Shown: in pieces, positions 37,713 to 47,209 of the stretch | Position numbering within the stretch: position 1 is the stretch's first letter | Layout of the letters: each line of letters starts with the position of its first letter | Source of the DNA: R-RK-3 sp963842775 | GTDB taxonomy: Bacteria > Pseudomonadota > Alphaproteobacteria > Rhizobiales > Rhodomicrobiaceae | Direction of reading: 5' to 3' | Assembly (NCBI GenBank): GCA_963842775.1 | Contig: CAWJHQ010000005.1 | Coordinates: 1 to 64,000 of the forward strand | Length of the DNA stretch: 64,000 nt | Made by a program: the position numbers and the translations under genes | The notes under the pieces: model-generated | What the model saw: only the letters and a program-made list of their open reading frames with translations | Databases searched by the model: none | What the model was told of the DNA's origin: nothing

Positions 37713-38546
37713 CTATTTCGGGGGCTCTACCGTCCCCTCCGCTGTCTTAATCCGGCCGCCGGATAGTTCCGCAAACGTCTTTTGCTGTCCGAGCCACGTC
37801 TGATAGTCGGCTTCCGTATCGACCATGACCTTGCCGCGCATTATGTGATGTCCGACGCCGCACAATTCCGCGCAGAGCACGTCGAACGTTCCGGTCCGCG
37901 TGGGCGTGAACCAGAAATATGTCACCATGCCTGGGATGATGTCCATCTTCGCCCGGAATTCGGGGACGTAGAAATCATGCAGCACGTCGACGGCGCGGAG
38001 CAGAACCTTCACCGGCTTGCCAATCGGCACATGAATCTCGCCGCCCTCGACCACGAAATCGTCCTGGCCGCTCGTGTCGCTGGGATTCACGCCCAACGGA
38101 TTTTCAGGTGAAATCAGGTTGCTGAAGGAGGTGCCGAGCTTGCCGTCCTTGCCGGGAAGCCGGTAGCTCCACTGCCATTGCTGGCCGACAATCTCCATCT
38201 CGGCCGCGCCCGCGGGCACGGTGACGAACTGGCCCCAGACGAACAGGCCCGGCGCGAGCATGGCCGCGACGCCGATGCCGGTGGCGATGGTCAGCCAGAG
38301 TTCGAGCTTCTTGTTCTCCGGCTCATAGATGGCCTTCCGGCCCTCTTGATGACGGAAATTGTAGATGCAATAGGCGACAAACAGAACCACGGCGACGAAA
38401 ACGATGCCGGTAATCCAGAACGTCAGCTCGATCGTATGATCAATATAGCTCCAGTTCGAGGCGATGGGCGTCCACCACCACGGGCTCAGCAAGTGAAACA
38501 CCACCGAACCAACCGCTACGATAACAATTATAATCGCCGTGTTCAT
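37713..38546 (-). CDS. coxM: Cytochrome c oxidase subunit II
   Basis: Electron-entry subunit of 277 residues. About three N-terminal hydrophobic segments (AIIIVIVAVGSVVFHLL; ITGIVFVAVVLFVAYCIY; LTIATGIGVAAMLAPGLFV) precede the periplasmic cupredoxin domain. The CuA site is CAELCGVGHHIM (C225, C229, H233, M236), with the upstream His in VDVLHDFYVPEF; the aromatic patch is QQWQWSYRLPG. There is no heme c domain. It is followed after 194 bases by subunit I. Confidence 0.92.
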   Translation of the reverse strand: MNTAIIIVIVAVGSVVFHLLSPWWWTPIASNWSYIDHTIELTFWITGIVFVAVVLFVAYCIYNFRHQEGRKAIYEPENKKLELWLTIATGIGVAAMLAPGLFVWGQFVTVPAGAAEMEIVGQQWQWSYRLPGKDGKLGTSFSNLISPENPLGVNPSDTSGQDDFVVEGGEIHVPIGKPVKVLLRAVDVLHDFYVPEFRAKMDIIPGMVTYFWFTPTRTGTFDVLCAELCGVGHHIMRGKVMVDTEADYQTWLGQQKTFAELSGGRIKTAEGTVEPPK

Positions 38547-38670
38547 CTTTGCTCATCCCTGCCCTCCGGGCTTGGATTGGAATTCATTCTAAACCGTGTC
38601 GCTCGTCGTCCGTCCTCAGGAGGCGCAGCCCCGCGCCCCCTCAATATCGATATTATGTCTTATCAGGATG

Positions 38671-39462
38671 CTACCATTCCACAAGCTTGCGATACAGATG
38701 CCAGGTCGAATGGCCAAGCACCGGCAAGACGACGGTGAGACCGATCAGCACCGGCAACGATCCTATCACCAGCGCGGCCGCCACGATCAGCCCCCATACA
38801 GCCATCGTCACCGGATTTGCGGCAACGGCTCTGATCGAGGTCTGAATTGCCGTGGCGACACCGACATCGCGGTCCACCAGCATGGGAAACGAAACCACGC
38901 CCACGGTAAAGCTCGCCAGGGCGAAGAAAAATCCGACCCCGCAGCCCACGACGATCAGCGTCCAGCCCGCAGGGGTTGTAAAGAGCAAGCGGCCGAACTC
39001 CACAAATGAGTTCGGCGTCCAGGTGCCGAAGGTGTTCCGGTAGACGATCATGGCGGCGACGAGCCAGGCGAGAAAGATCACCATGAGGATGAGGCCGAGC
39101 GTCGCGATAGACCGGACGCGCAGCAGGTTGAACACCCTCAACGCTTCCCAGCAGTGGGGGAGACCCTGCTCACGGCGGCGGCTCATCTCGTACAAGCCGA
39201 CCGCGGCCAGCGGACCCAGAAGCGCATATCCGGCAACCAGCGGGAAGACGACCGGCAGCACGTCATACCCAAAGCTGAGCCTCAGCAGAATGATGCCCAC
39301 GATGGGGTAGATCACGATGAGGAACATCGAATGCGTCGGCATTGCTGCGAAGTCGTTGATGCCTTTCCGCAAAACGTCACGCAGATCGGCAAGGCCAATC
39401 TTCCGAACATTCGGCTGTCCAGCGCTTTCTTCAGCATTGAGGGACGAATTCAGGGTCGACAT
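38671..39462 (-). CDS. DUF2189 integral membrane protein
   Basis: Membrane protein of 263 residues with about six hydrophobic helices in two halves (FLIVIYPIVGIILLRLSFG; MAVWGLIVAAALVIGSLPVL). The segments ISLADLRDVL-like KIGLADLRDVLRKGINDF and FPLVAGYALLGPLAAVGLYE fit DUF2189, a family often found beside cytochrome oxidases in alphaproteobacteria, with no proven function. It is the first gene of the oxidase operon, 124 bases ahead of subunit II. Confidence 0.75.
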   Translation of the reverse strand: MSTLNSSLNAEESAGQPNVRKIGLADLRDVLRKGINDFAAMPTHSMFLIVIYPIVGIILLRLSFGYDVLPVVFPLVAGYALLGPLAAVGLYEMSRRREQGLPHCWEALRVFNLLRVRSIATLGLILMVIFLAWLVAAMIVYRNTFGTWTPNSFVEFGRLLFTTPAGWTLIVVGCGVGFFFALASFTVGVVSFPMLVDRDVGVATAIQTSIRAVAANPVTMAVWGLIVAAALVIGSLPVLIGLTVVLPVLGHSTWHLYRKLVEW

Positions 39463-40000
39463 GAGTGTGCCCTGTCCCGCTCACAGGAGCGATTGCGATG
39501 ACGTAGGGTCATAGGACACACCTAAGCAATCTTCTTGTCAAGCCGTACACTTTGGTATTTCAGGGATATGCACTAATTTGCTGGAATCTCAGAGTTTTAG
39601 CCATTTTTTTGCTTGACTGTTAGCGATCCGAATCTATCGCCGCACCCCACGATATCTTGCAGTGCAGCAATTTTTTCCCGAGCGTTTTCAGATAAGTGCG
39701 ATAGCCCCGTGGCGGAGGTTGGCGACGGTGAGGTTAAAAGCTAATATTTACAGGAATGTGCGATAAACGCACAGTTTTCAATGAATCGTTTATAACGGAT
39801 CATCTGGCGAAAATCGGACGCTTGTGTGCACTGCAACTTGTCGACGCGACAAAAGGCAGCATGGCAAGATGCGGAACCGCCGCGGATTGAGCGGCCAAAA
39901 CGGCGCGCACGAGCGGGGTGGAAGCATGTTCCCGCACCCACCGGACCGTCCCCATTTTGCGATGAACCGCGCCCGGAAAGCCACACCCATTCCGATCGAA
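39463..40000. other. Intergenic region with putative oxidase promoter
   Basis: AT-richer than its surroundings between 39520 and 39800. It lies between the end of soxF and the DUF2189 start, both on the minus strand. Apart from the candidate promoter no feature is recognised; open frames here lack protein character. Confidence 0.5.
39513..39541 (-). promoter_or_regulatory. Candidate sigma-70 promoter for the oxidase operon
   Basis: A perfect TTGACA lies on the minus strand at 39541-39536. At 17-base spacing the -10 position reads TGTCCT, a weak match. It is ~50-80 bases upstream of the DUF2189 start. Confidence 0.3.
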
Positions 40001-41320
40001 TCAGGACGGCCCGAGCGCGAAAAGCCGTCGAACTACAAGAACATCGCGGTCGTAAGGGTGCTGTACCAGGTCGCGGATTTCGGCATAGGATTCGCGCCGG
40101 ACCTCCGCGCTTTCCTCCACCTTCGACAAGAACCCGCTCAGCTCGGCGATCTTCGCCTCTGTCGGGCCGTAGGCGCCGCCGACCTTCACGCTGTCATTCG
40201 CCGCGATCAGGCTCCAGCAGGTGTTTTCATAGGTCAGCGCCGGCGCCGGCTTGTTCGTCAGCTCCGCGCGAATCACGCTGGCGGCGGCGCGCGCCTGGCT
40301 CGACGCGGCATAGGCCGATTTCGGCATGTCGCCGGCGATGCAGGCGTCCCCCACGACGAAAATGCCGCGATCCACGCGCGACGCCATGGTGAACGGATCG
40401 ATCGCGCAATAGCCTTGCTCGTTCGCCAGCCCGGCATCGCGCGCGATGCGGCCGGCCGTCTGGCGCGGGATGACGTTGACCAGCGCCGCATTGGCGTAGG
40501 TCTCGAAATTGGTGGCGACCGTCATCGAGGCCGGGTCGACGGATTGTATGCCGCCATGGATCGATTGCGGCAGCCACTCGACCACGCCGGGATAGTATTT
40601 CTCCCAGCCGGCCTGGAACAGCCCCTGCTTGGAAAAACGCTCCTTGGGATCGAGAATGATGATCTTGGTCCTGGTCTTGCCCGCACTCTGCAGCACATGA
40701 GCCATCATCGAGACGCGCTCATAGGGGCCGGGCGGACAGCGGTAAGGCGATGGCGGCGCGATCATCACGATGAGGCCGCCATCCGGCACGGCGTCGATCT
40801 GGCGCTTGAGCAGCCGCGTCTGCGCGCCGGCCTTCCAGGCATGCGGCATGCGCTCCTCGGCGGCGGCGGACCAGCCCGGCACGGAGCCGTAATCGAGGTC
40901 GATGCCGGGCGCCATCACGAGACGGTCATAGGGAAGACGCGCTCCGCCTTGCAGCACCACTTCACGGCGCTCCCGGTCGATGGATGAGGCGATGTCCCGC
41001 GCCAGCGTGACATGCGGCAGCTTGGCGACCACCCCATAGTTGAACGTCAGATTCTCGATCGGCTGGAACCCGCCGAGATAGAGGTTGGAATAGAAGCACG
41101 TCGTATAGGTTTCCTGCGCCTCGACGAGGGTGATGTCGAAGCCGGCGCCGCTGTCATTGGCCAATTCCCGCAGCACGATCAGCCCGCCGGGACCGCCGCC
41201 GATAATGACGACCTTCGGTCTCGCCTGCGCCAGAGCGGGAGCGGCGAACGGACCGGCCGCAAGCCCGGCACCGAGCGCCGCCGCACCTTTGAGAAACCCT
41301 CTTCGCGTCGTCATCTTCAT
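40001..41320 (-). CDS. soxF: Flavocytochrome c sulfide dehydrogenase-type flavoprotein (SoxF)
   Basis: FAD-dependent sulfide dehydrogenase flavoprotein subunit, 439 residues, exported by Tat (TTRRGFLKGAAALGAGLAAG, ending near ALAQA). FAD-binding motif KVVIIGGGPGGLIVLREL, redox cysteines in TYTTCFYSNLYLGG and YRCPPGPYERV, and VVGDACIAGDMPKSAYAAS near the C-terminal flavin contact. The C-terminal FCSD-flavin-binding part follows (TCWSLIAANDSVKVGG). GGAGG precedes ATG 41320. Last gene of the sox operon. Its usual cytochrome partner (SoxE/FccA) is not adjacent; SoxX or SoxA might serve, which is inference. Confidence 0.9.
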   Translation of the reverse strand: MKMTTRRGFLKGAAALGAGLAAGPFAAPALAQARPKVVIIGGGPGGLIVLRELANDSGAGFDITLVEAQETYTTCFYSNLYLGGFQPIENLTFNYGVVAKLPHVTLARDIASSIDRERREVVLQGGARLPYDRLVMAPGIDLDYGSVPGWSAAAEERMPHAWKAGAQTRLLKRQIDAVPDGGLIVMIAPPSPYRCPPGPYERVSMMAHVLQSAGKTRTKIIILDPKERFSKQGLFQAGWEKYYPGVVEWLPQSIHGGIQSVDPASMTVATNFETYANAALVNVIPRQTAGRIARDAGLANEQGYCAIDPFTMASRVDRGIFVVGDACIAGDMPKSAYAASSQARAAASVIRAELTNKPAPALTYENTCWSLIAANDSVKVGGAYGPTEAKIAELSGFLSKVEESAEVRRESYAEIRDLVQHPYDRDVLVVRRLFALGPS

Positions 41321-41345
41321 CGCCGTCCTCCATGGGTTCAGCGGC

Positions 41346-42129
41346 TTATTTGCGTATTGCGGGGGTATTGATGGGCAAGCCTTCCGCGCGCTTGGCGAGG
41401 TAAAGCTCCAGGCTCACATACTCGTCCGAGCCGTAACCGTACTGCACGGAGCGGACGCCGAACGAACAGGCGCGCAGGCGGCGGTGCAGCGAGCCGGCGC
41501 TTTGCCATTCGATGCGATAGACGGGATAGCCGACGCCGACGCCATGGCTGATGACATCGCCGCGCAATCTGCGGCCCGCATGGTCCACATGGCATTGGGC
41601 GCAGGACAGATTGAGCTGGCCCTGGCGATTGTTGAACAGCGCCTTGCCGCGCTCGAACGAGGCGGCGGCGGGGCCCGTCGCGTCGACCGCCACCGGTATG
41701 CCGCGCGACTGGTAGGCGACATAGGCGGTGAGCGAGAGGAGTTCGTTGGTCTCGTAGGCGAAGGGCGCCGCCTGCATATGCCGCGTCCGGCAATTATTGA
41801 TGCGCAATTCCAGATTGAGAACCCTGCCCTCGGCGGCATCGAAGCTCGGATAGCGGGCGGCCACGCCCTTCATGCTTTGCCGCGCATCGTCATGGCAGGA
41901 GGCGCAGGACTTGCCCGCCGCGCCGTCCTTCGCCACCCAAAGCTGCTCGCCTCCGACGATCCAGAGCATGCCTGTATTGGCGATCTCGTCGGCCTCCACG
42001 GCCTTCAGCTCGGGCGAAAGAAACGCCGGAACCCGCGACGGGCGCGCGCGGCACCTCCTCGGCCCGCGCCGCAACGCCGGACAGCGCCGCGAGCAATCCC
42101 GCGCACAGGTAAGTCGCAAAGCACCTCAT
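41346..42129 (-). CDS. soxA: Sulfur-oxidation cytochrome SoxA (frameshifted)
   Basis: Periplasmic c-type cytochrome of about 260 residues that with SoxX couples thiosulfate to the SoxY carrier. The signal peptide RCFATYLCAGLLAALSGVAA starts at ATG 42129. The frame changes near 42035 (EEVPRAPVAG, then SRVPAFLSPELKAVEADEI). Two heme motifs, CASCH and CAQCH, make it a diheme form. RRLRACSFGVRSVQYGYGSD contains the cysteine that carries the persulfide in SoxA. The start overlaps the soxZ stop (ATGA). Confidence 0.88.
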
Positions 42130-42455
42130 CCGGAGACCGTGAGCAATTTGCGTTCGACCGTCGTGTCGCCTTTCTGGTCCGTCCAGGTGAAGATCAGCTC
42201 GCCGGTCTCGGTCGCGACCGTCGAGAAGATCACATACGGATTGGCGGAAATGCCGGGGTTCAGCTCCATGCGGAACACCTCCTCGCCCGCGTAAGCGACG
42301 ACGAACAGGCTGATGATGTCGCGCGGGATCGTCTGGCCGCGGGCGTCGGTGCGCTGGCCGGTCTCCATGACATGGCGGATCAGCGCCTTGATCTCGACGA
42401 TCTCGCCCTTCTTGGCTTCGGCGGCCATGGAAACGCGTGCGGGTGCGAGCGCCAT
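42126..42455 (-). CDS. soxZ: Sulfur carrier partner SoxZ
   Basis: SoxZ, 109 residues, forms the SoxYZ heterodimer that carries sulfur intermediates. Family features: GEIVEIKALIRHVMETGQR, a Pro-Arg-Asp-Ile stretch (TIPRDIISLFVV), and FTWTDQKGD in the immunoglobulin-like fold. It lies four bases after soxY and overlaps soxA. No signal peptide is present, consistent with co-export on the Tat-dependent SoxY. Confidence 0.92.
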   Translation of the reverse strand: MALAPARVSMAAEAKKGEIVEIKALIRHVMETGQRTDARGQTIPRDIISLFVVAYAGEEVFRMELNPGISANPYVIFSTVATETGELIFTWTDQKGDTTVERKLLTVSG

Positions 42456-42459
42456 GCGG

Positions 42460-42909
42460 CTAACCTCCGTCGATACAGGCGGCGATGGTGACGACGACGC
42501 TGCGTTCGTCGGTGAAGAAGCGGCCGTCGCTCATTTCGGCGATGGCGATCACGCGCTGCGAGGCGGCCAGCCGGATATTGGTGGAAATCTGGGCGCGGCC
42601 GGCGCGCGGTCCGATGCGGAAGGTGACGATATGGGCGACCGGATTTTTCTCCGAGAAGATATGGATCGCCTTGACGTGATCGGCCTGCGTCATGGGGCTG
42701 TCCACCTCGACGGTGGTGAAGACCGAGAGCCCGTTTTCCGCGATCTGGGGAATGCCGAGCTTCACGCGTCCCGTCTCAAGGGCCGCGCCGCCCGTCTTTT
42801 CCCGGATCGCCTCCTCGACCTGCGTGGCCGCCCGGGCCGGCCGCAACCCCAGAAACGAGGCGCCCGCGAGCACCGCCGCCGCATTCAGCATCTCCCTGCG
42901 CGTGGGCAT
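42460..42909 (-). CDS. soxY: Sulfur carrier SoxY with variant C-terminus
   Basis: SoxY, 149 residues, Tat-exported (TRREMLNAAAVLAGASFLGL). The body matches SoxY (VDSPMTQADHVKAIHIFSEK, STNIRLAASQRVIAIAEMSD). SoxY normally ends GGCGG, whose cysteine bears the sulfur substrate. Here the chain ends VTIAACIDGG: one cysteine is kept near the end, but its flanks are Ala-Ala and Ile-Asp. Other frames do not encode GGCGG, so a simple frameshift does not explain it. Three bases separate it from soxX. Confidence 0.88.
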   Translation of the reverse strand: MPTRREMLNAAAVLAGASFLGLRPARAATQVEEAIREKTGGAALETGRVKLGIPQIAENGLSVFTTVEVDSPMTQADHVKAIHIFSEKNPVAHIVTFRIGPRAGRAQISTNIRLAASQRVIAIAEMSDGRFFTDERSVVVTIAACIDGG

Positions 42910-42912
42910 GGC

Positions 42913-43380
42913 TCACTCCTTCAGACCTGCGAGGTAAACTATTACATCCTCCACTTGTTGCGCGTCGAGTGCCGGGCGGCCGATATATTCCGGCGCGACA
43001 TTGGACAGGCCGTCGACCCGGTAGTAAGGCGGCATCAGCGTGTTCGGGTTGAGCCGCGACTGATCGACGAGGCGAAGACGGAGCTGCCCCGGGGAAAGGC
43101 GGCTTCCCACGCCGGCCAGCGAAGGTCCGATCTCGCCTTGGAACTTCTCGTCCGGCAAGGGCGCGGCGTGGCAGATGAGACAATTGCCGAGGCTGCGGTC
43201 GCGGATGATCGCAAGGCCCCGCACCGCGTCGCCAGTCAGGCCGCCGAGCGGCGCAGGGATCGCATCGCCGACAATCTCGAAGATCGCAAGCCCACCGCCT
43301 TCTCCCGGGCTGCTGCCGGCATCGATGGCGATGGCGGCAGCGAGCACCAGCATGATCGTCGTCCCATTGGCGTTGCGCAT
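42913..43380 (-). CDS. soxX: Sulfur-oxidation cytochrome SoxX
   Basis: Monoheme c-type cytochrome of 155 residues, partner of SoxA. N-terminal export segment (TTIMLVLAAAIAIDAG), heme motif CLICH, likely distal Met in NTLMPPYYRVDGL, and the SoxX-typical IGPSLAGVGSRLSPGQLRLR. ATG 43380 overlaps the molybdenum hydroxylase stop as TGATG; a TTG one codon upstream is less likely. This coupling ties the sox genes to the iorAB-like pair. Confidence 0.88.
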   Translation of the reverse strand: MRNANGTTIMLVLAAAIAIDAGSSPGEGGGLAIFEIVGDAIPAPLGGLTGDAVRGLAIIRDRSLGNCLICHAAPLPDEKFQGEIGPSLAGVGSRLSPGQLRLRLVDQSRLNPNTLMPPYYRVDGLSNVAPEYIGRPALDAQQVEDVIVYLAGLKE

Positions 43381-45556
43381 CAAGCCTTTCGCAGATCGTG
43401 GTTCTTGAGCGGCAAGCTGCGGATGCGCTTGCCCGTGGCGGCAAAGATCGCATTCAACACCGAGGGCGCGGCGACGGCAATAGTAGGTTCACCTACTCCG
43501 CCCCAAAATCCGCCGGACGGCATGACGATCGCTTCCACCGCCGGCATCTCGTCGATCCGCATGACGTTATACGTATCGAAATTCTCCTGCTCGGCGCGCC
43601 CGTCCTTGATGGTGATCTCGCCATGCAGCGCCGCCGACAGGCCGTAGACGAACGAACCCTTCGACCTGCGCCTCGATCTGCTGCGGGTTCACCGCATGGC
43701 CGCAATCCGTCGCCGCGACGATGCGGTGGATTTTGAGCTTGCCGTCGTCGCTGACGGAAACCTCCGCGCACCCCGCAATATGGCTGCCGAACGCCGTGCA
43801 ATGCGCAAGGCCCCGATAGACGCCCGGCGCGGCCGGTTTGCCCCATCCCGCGCGCTCCGCCACCGCATTCAGCACGGCGAGGTTCTTCGGGTGATTGGCG
43901 AGCAGCTTGCGGCGGAATTCCAGCGGGTCCTGCTTCGCCTCATAGGCGAGTTCGTCGATGAAGCACTCCATGTAGATCGCATTGTGATTGGCGTTCACGC
44001 CGCGCCAGAACCCCGGCGGCACATGCGGATTGCGCATGGCGTGCTCGATCAGCAGATTGGGGAAGGTGTAGCTGATCGCGTGCTCGCCTTTCGGCAGGAA
44101 GGTCTGGAAGGAGACCTGATCGATGCCGTCGGTCATGCGCTGCGGTGCGACCGCCGCCAGGATCGACTGTCCGGAAAGGCGGATATGGAGGCCGGTAATA
44201 TCGCCTTTTTCGTCCAGCCCCGCCGTCAGCTTGCACTGCGTGATCGGATGATAGGCGCCATGCATCATGTCCTCTTCGCGCGACCAGATCAGCTTGATCG
44301 GCGTGCCGGGGAACTGCTTGGCGATATCGACCGCCTGGCGGACATAATCGTGGAAGGCGCCGCGCCGGCCGAAGCCGCCGCCCAGATGGACCTTGTGGAC
44401 GTCGCATTGCGGCTGCGGCAGGTCGGCGGCCTCGCTGCAGGCGGCGAGCGCGGCTTCGCCGTTCTGCGTCGGGCACCACACTTCGCAGCGATCCTGCGTC
44501 CATAGCGCCGTGGCGTTCATCGGCTCCATGGTGGCGTGGTTCTGATAGGGATAGCCGTAGGTCGCCTCGAATTTCTTCGGCGCCTTGGCGATTGCGCCCA
44601 GCGCGTCGCCATTCTTATTGCCGACGCCGGCCTCCGGGGCGGTCAAACCCTCCTTGAGGAATTCGGCGATGGAGGCGCTGGAGACCTTTTCATTCGGCCC
44701 GTTATTCCAGGTGATCGGCAGCGCATCGAGCGCGGTCTTGGCCTGCCACCAGGTCTGCGCCACAACCGCGACGGCGCTGTCGCCGACGCGAACGATGCCC
44801 TTCACGCCGGGCATGGCCTTCGCCTTGGCGTCGTCGAAGCTGGCAAGCTTGCCGCCGAAGACGGGGCAATCCTTGATCGCGGCATTCAGCATGCCGGGCA
44901 GCTTCAAATCGATGCCATAGACCTGCTTGCCGGTCAGCTTTTCGGCGGTGTCGAGGCGCTTGACCGGCTTGCCCGCGATCTTCCAATCCTTCGGGTCCTT
45001 GAGCTTCACGCCTTCCGGCACGGGAAGCTTGCCCGCCGCCGCCGCGACCTTGCCGAAATTGACCTTCCGCCCTGAGGCCGTATGGGTGATGACGCTGTTT
45101 TCGGCGCGGCATTCGCTGGGCTGCACGCCCCATTCCTTCGCGGCGGCGGCGATCAGCATTTCGCGCGCCGTCGCGCCGCCCATCCGCACATATTCATGGC
45201 TCTCGCGGATGCCGCGGCTGCCGCCGGTCGAATAGCTCTGCCAGACGCGGTTGCGCTTCAGATTGGTGCCGGGCGTCGGATATTCGGTGGTGACCTTCGA
45301 CCAGTCGCATTCGAGCTCCTCGGCCACCAGCTGCGCGAGGCCGGTCAGCGTGCCCTGGCCCATTTCCGAGCGCGCGACGCGGATCACGACCGTGTCGTCC
45401 GGCTTCACCACCACCCAGGCGTTGATTTCGTCCGGCATTGCCGGCATCGGCCGCCGCCATGGCCACGGGAAGCCTGAAGCCCAATGAAAGGCCGGCGGCA
45501 GCGGACGCCGCGCCGACCACGAATCCACGGCGGGAGACATTCAATGTCGTTGTCAT
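43380..45556 (-). CDS. IorB-type molybdopterin hydroxylase large subunit (frameshifted)
   Basis: Periplasmic xanthine-oxidase-family large subunit of about 725 residues, of the isoquinoline 1-oxidoreductase/aldehyde dehydrogenase type. A Tat signal (SRRGFVVGAASAAAGLSLGF) begins at ATG 45556. Motifs: EMGQGTLTGLAQLVAEEL, VHLGGGFGRRGAFHDY, PPGFWRGVNANHNAIYMECF and, at the end, GGFWGGVGEPTIAVAAP with the catalytic Glu. Breaks occur near 45445 and at 43649-43657, the latter a four-base tandem duplication (GAACGAAC on the plus strand). IorA lies 11 bases upstream and soxX overlaps downstream. The substrate is unknown; the sox linkage hints at sulfur compounds but does not prove it. Confidence 0.85.
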
Positions 45557-45567
45557 CGCGGTCTCTC

Positions 45568-46026
45568 CTACGCTTTGCCGTTGCCGGCTGCGAGATGGAT
45601 GCCCCGGCGCACACGGTTATAGGTGCCGCAGCGGCAGATATTGGTGATCTCGGTGTTGATGTCCGCATCGGTCGGCTTGGGATTTTTCGCCAGCAGCGCC
45701 GCGCTCGCCATGATCATGCCGGTCTGGCAATAGCCGCATTGCGGCACGTCCAGCTCTGCCCATGCCTTCTGCACCGGATGCGAGCCGTCCGGCGACAGGC
45801 CCTCGATGGTGACGATCTTGTCGCTCGCCTGGACCGCGCTGAGCGGCATCGCGCAGGAGCGCTGCGCCTCGCCATTGACATGCACCGTGCAGGCGCCGCA
45901 CACGGCGACGCCGCAGCCATATTTCGTGCCGGTAAGGCCGAGCTGCTCGCGCAAGACCCATAGGAGCGGCGTGATTTCGTCCGCCTCCACCGTCAGCATT
46001 TGTCCGTTTACATTGATTTGCGCCAT
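45568..46026 (-). CDS. IorA-type 2Fe-2S subunit
   Basis: Two-cluster iron-sulfur subunit of 152 residues that passes electrons from the molybdenum subunit. First cluster ligands C38, C43, C46 and C58 (YGCGVAVCGACTVHV); second in QCGYCQTG and NICRCGTYNR. Start at ATG 46026 is backed by AGGGAG nine bases upstream; the longer open frame is not needed. No signal peptide, so it is probably exported together with the Tat-dependent large subunit. First gene of the iorAB-soxXYZAF operon. Confidence 0.9.
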   Translation of the reverse strand: MAQINVNGQMLTVEADEITPLLWVLREQLGLTGTKYGCGVAVCGACTVHVNGEAQRSCAMPLSAVQASDKIVTIEGLSPDGSHPVQKAWAELDVPQCGYCQTGMIMASAALLAKNPKPTDADINTEITNICRCGTYNRVRRGIHLAAGNGKA

Positions 46027-46210
46027 GGAACGCAATCTCCCTTTAAGAGCGTGCGGAATTCTCTCGCGGAAGGATAGCGGCGGGAGGCGGCGGCGTATTG
46101 CGCGAAATCGGCGGAATGGCGTCGGGGAGCGCAAGGCCGCTGGAAATGCTGTTCGTCGACGCAGAGAAAAAGTAAAAACCTTTGATGAATTTCTTCGTAC
46201 GACTTTTCCC

Positions 46211-47197
46211 GTGTCCGGGCTGCGTTCGCTCGCCTGGGACGGAGACGCGCTGGTCGATTGGCTCGCCGGCGGCCGGTATTCTCTTGACGGGGCTTATGAA
46301 AGCTTAAATGTCGGTTCGTCCTACCGTTTCGACGCCGCGGTGGGACTTGGCTCCTGGGGCGTGAGCTTCGAGGCGGCCGGAACGAAAGGGCGTTTGCTCA
46401 AAGACAATGGGCAGCGGCAAAGCGGCAACTTTCATCCCCTGTCCGTAGATATCGTCAGGGAGATAAACCGCAGCTATTACCACGCAGACAATTATTTGTA
46501 TCCGGTGACGCTCTTCCAGCTTCCGGCCGGGCAAACCGCGCTCGCGCATTGCCCGCGCGGGTTCAACATCCTCGATATCGAGGATCTCGACGGAAACTGC
46601 CTGACGCCGCGTCCCATCGATGGCGCGGCCGATATTTTCCATTCGCGGCTTGAGGCGAGCCTCGACGGGCGCTGGCTGCTTTCGAACGGCTGGGTGTGGC
46701 ATCCCCTGAAGATTGCCTCGGTCTATGACGTGGCGCGCGCTCTTGCGGAACCCGCCTATCTATCGACTTCCGGCGAGCCCCTGGACCTGGACTACGGCGA
46801 TGACTTGGATTGGGAGGTCTATGGCGCGACCTTTGCCGGCGACCGGATCGTATGCGCGCTGACGAACGAGGATAGAAAGCAGAGCCGGCTTGCGATTTAC
46901 GACCTGACTGCGCAGCGGCGCGAAGCGCTCATCGAACTCACCGAAATTGCCGGCACGCGGCTTATGGCGCTGGATGACGATCACATCATGCTGTTCGATG
47001 GCCATCCGCGTCTAGTGCGTCTCTCCACCGGCGCGATTGTCGAGAGGTGGGACGATCTCGATGGCGGCGGAGGAGTTCACCAGCCGAGCGGCGCATTCGA
47101 GTCACCCCAGCCGCCATGGCTCGCAACCGATGCGCGGCACAGCCGTTTCGCGCTTGGCTGGCCCGACCGCATCGTTGTGATATCCTTGTCGGCCTGA
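46211..47197 (+). CDS. Unrecognised protein, probable beta-propeller
   Basis: Uncharacterised protein of about 330 residues, divergent from the iorA-sox operon. The sequence alternates strand-like segments and turns (FHSRLEASLDGRWLLSNGWV, DWEVYGATFAGDRIVCALTN, RLAIYDLTAQRREALIELTE, RHSRFALGWPDRIVVISLSA), as in WD40/TolB-like propellers. Start uncertain: coding-looking sequence (KTFDEFLRTTFPVSG) reaches back to 46172, where the codon is GTA, so GTG 46211 is given as the first valid in-frame start. A base error turning a GTG into GTA is possible. No signal peptide or membrane helix is seen. Confidence 0.55.
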   Translation: MSGLRSLAWDGDALVDWLAGGRYSLDGAYESLNVGSSYRFDAAVGLGSWGVSFEAAGTKGRLLKDNGQRQSGNFHPLSVDIVREINRSYYHADNYLYPVTLFQLPAGQTALAHCPRGFNILDIEDLDGNCLTPRPIDGAADIFHSRLEASLDGRWLLSNGWVWHPLKIASVYDVARALAEPAYLSTSGEPLDLDYGDDLDWEVYGATFAGDRIVCALTNEDRKQSRLAIYDLTAQRREALIELTEIAGTRLMALDDDHIMLFDGHPRLVRLSTGAIVERWDDLDGGGGVHQPSGAFESPQPPWLATDARHSRFALGWPDRIVVISLSA

Positions 47198-47209
47198 ACC
47201 GGCAGACTT

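Noticed and set aside
39741..39990. Short minus-strand frames in the gap before the oxidase operon
   Set aside because: No ribosome-binding site, no protein features, and two frames overlap in the same place.
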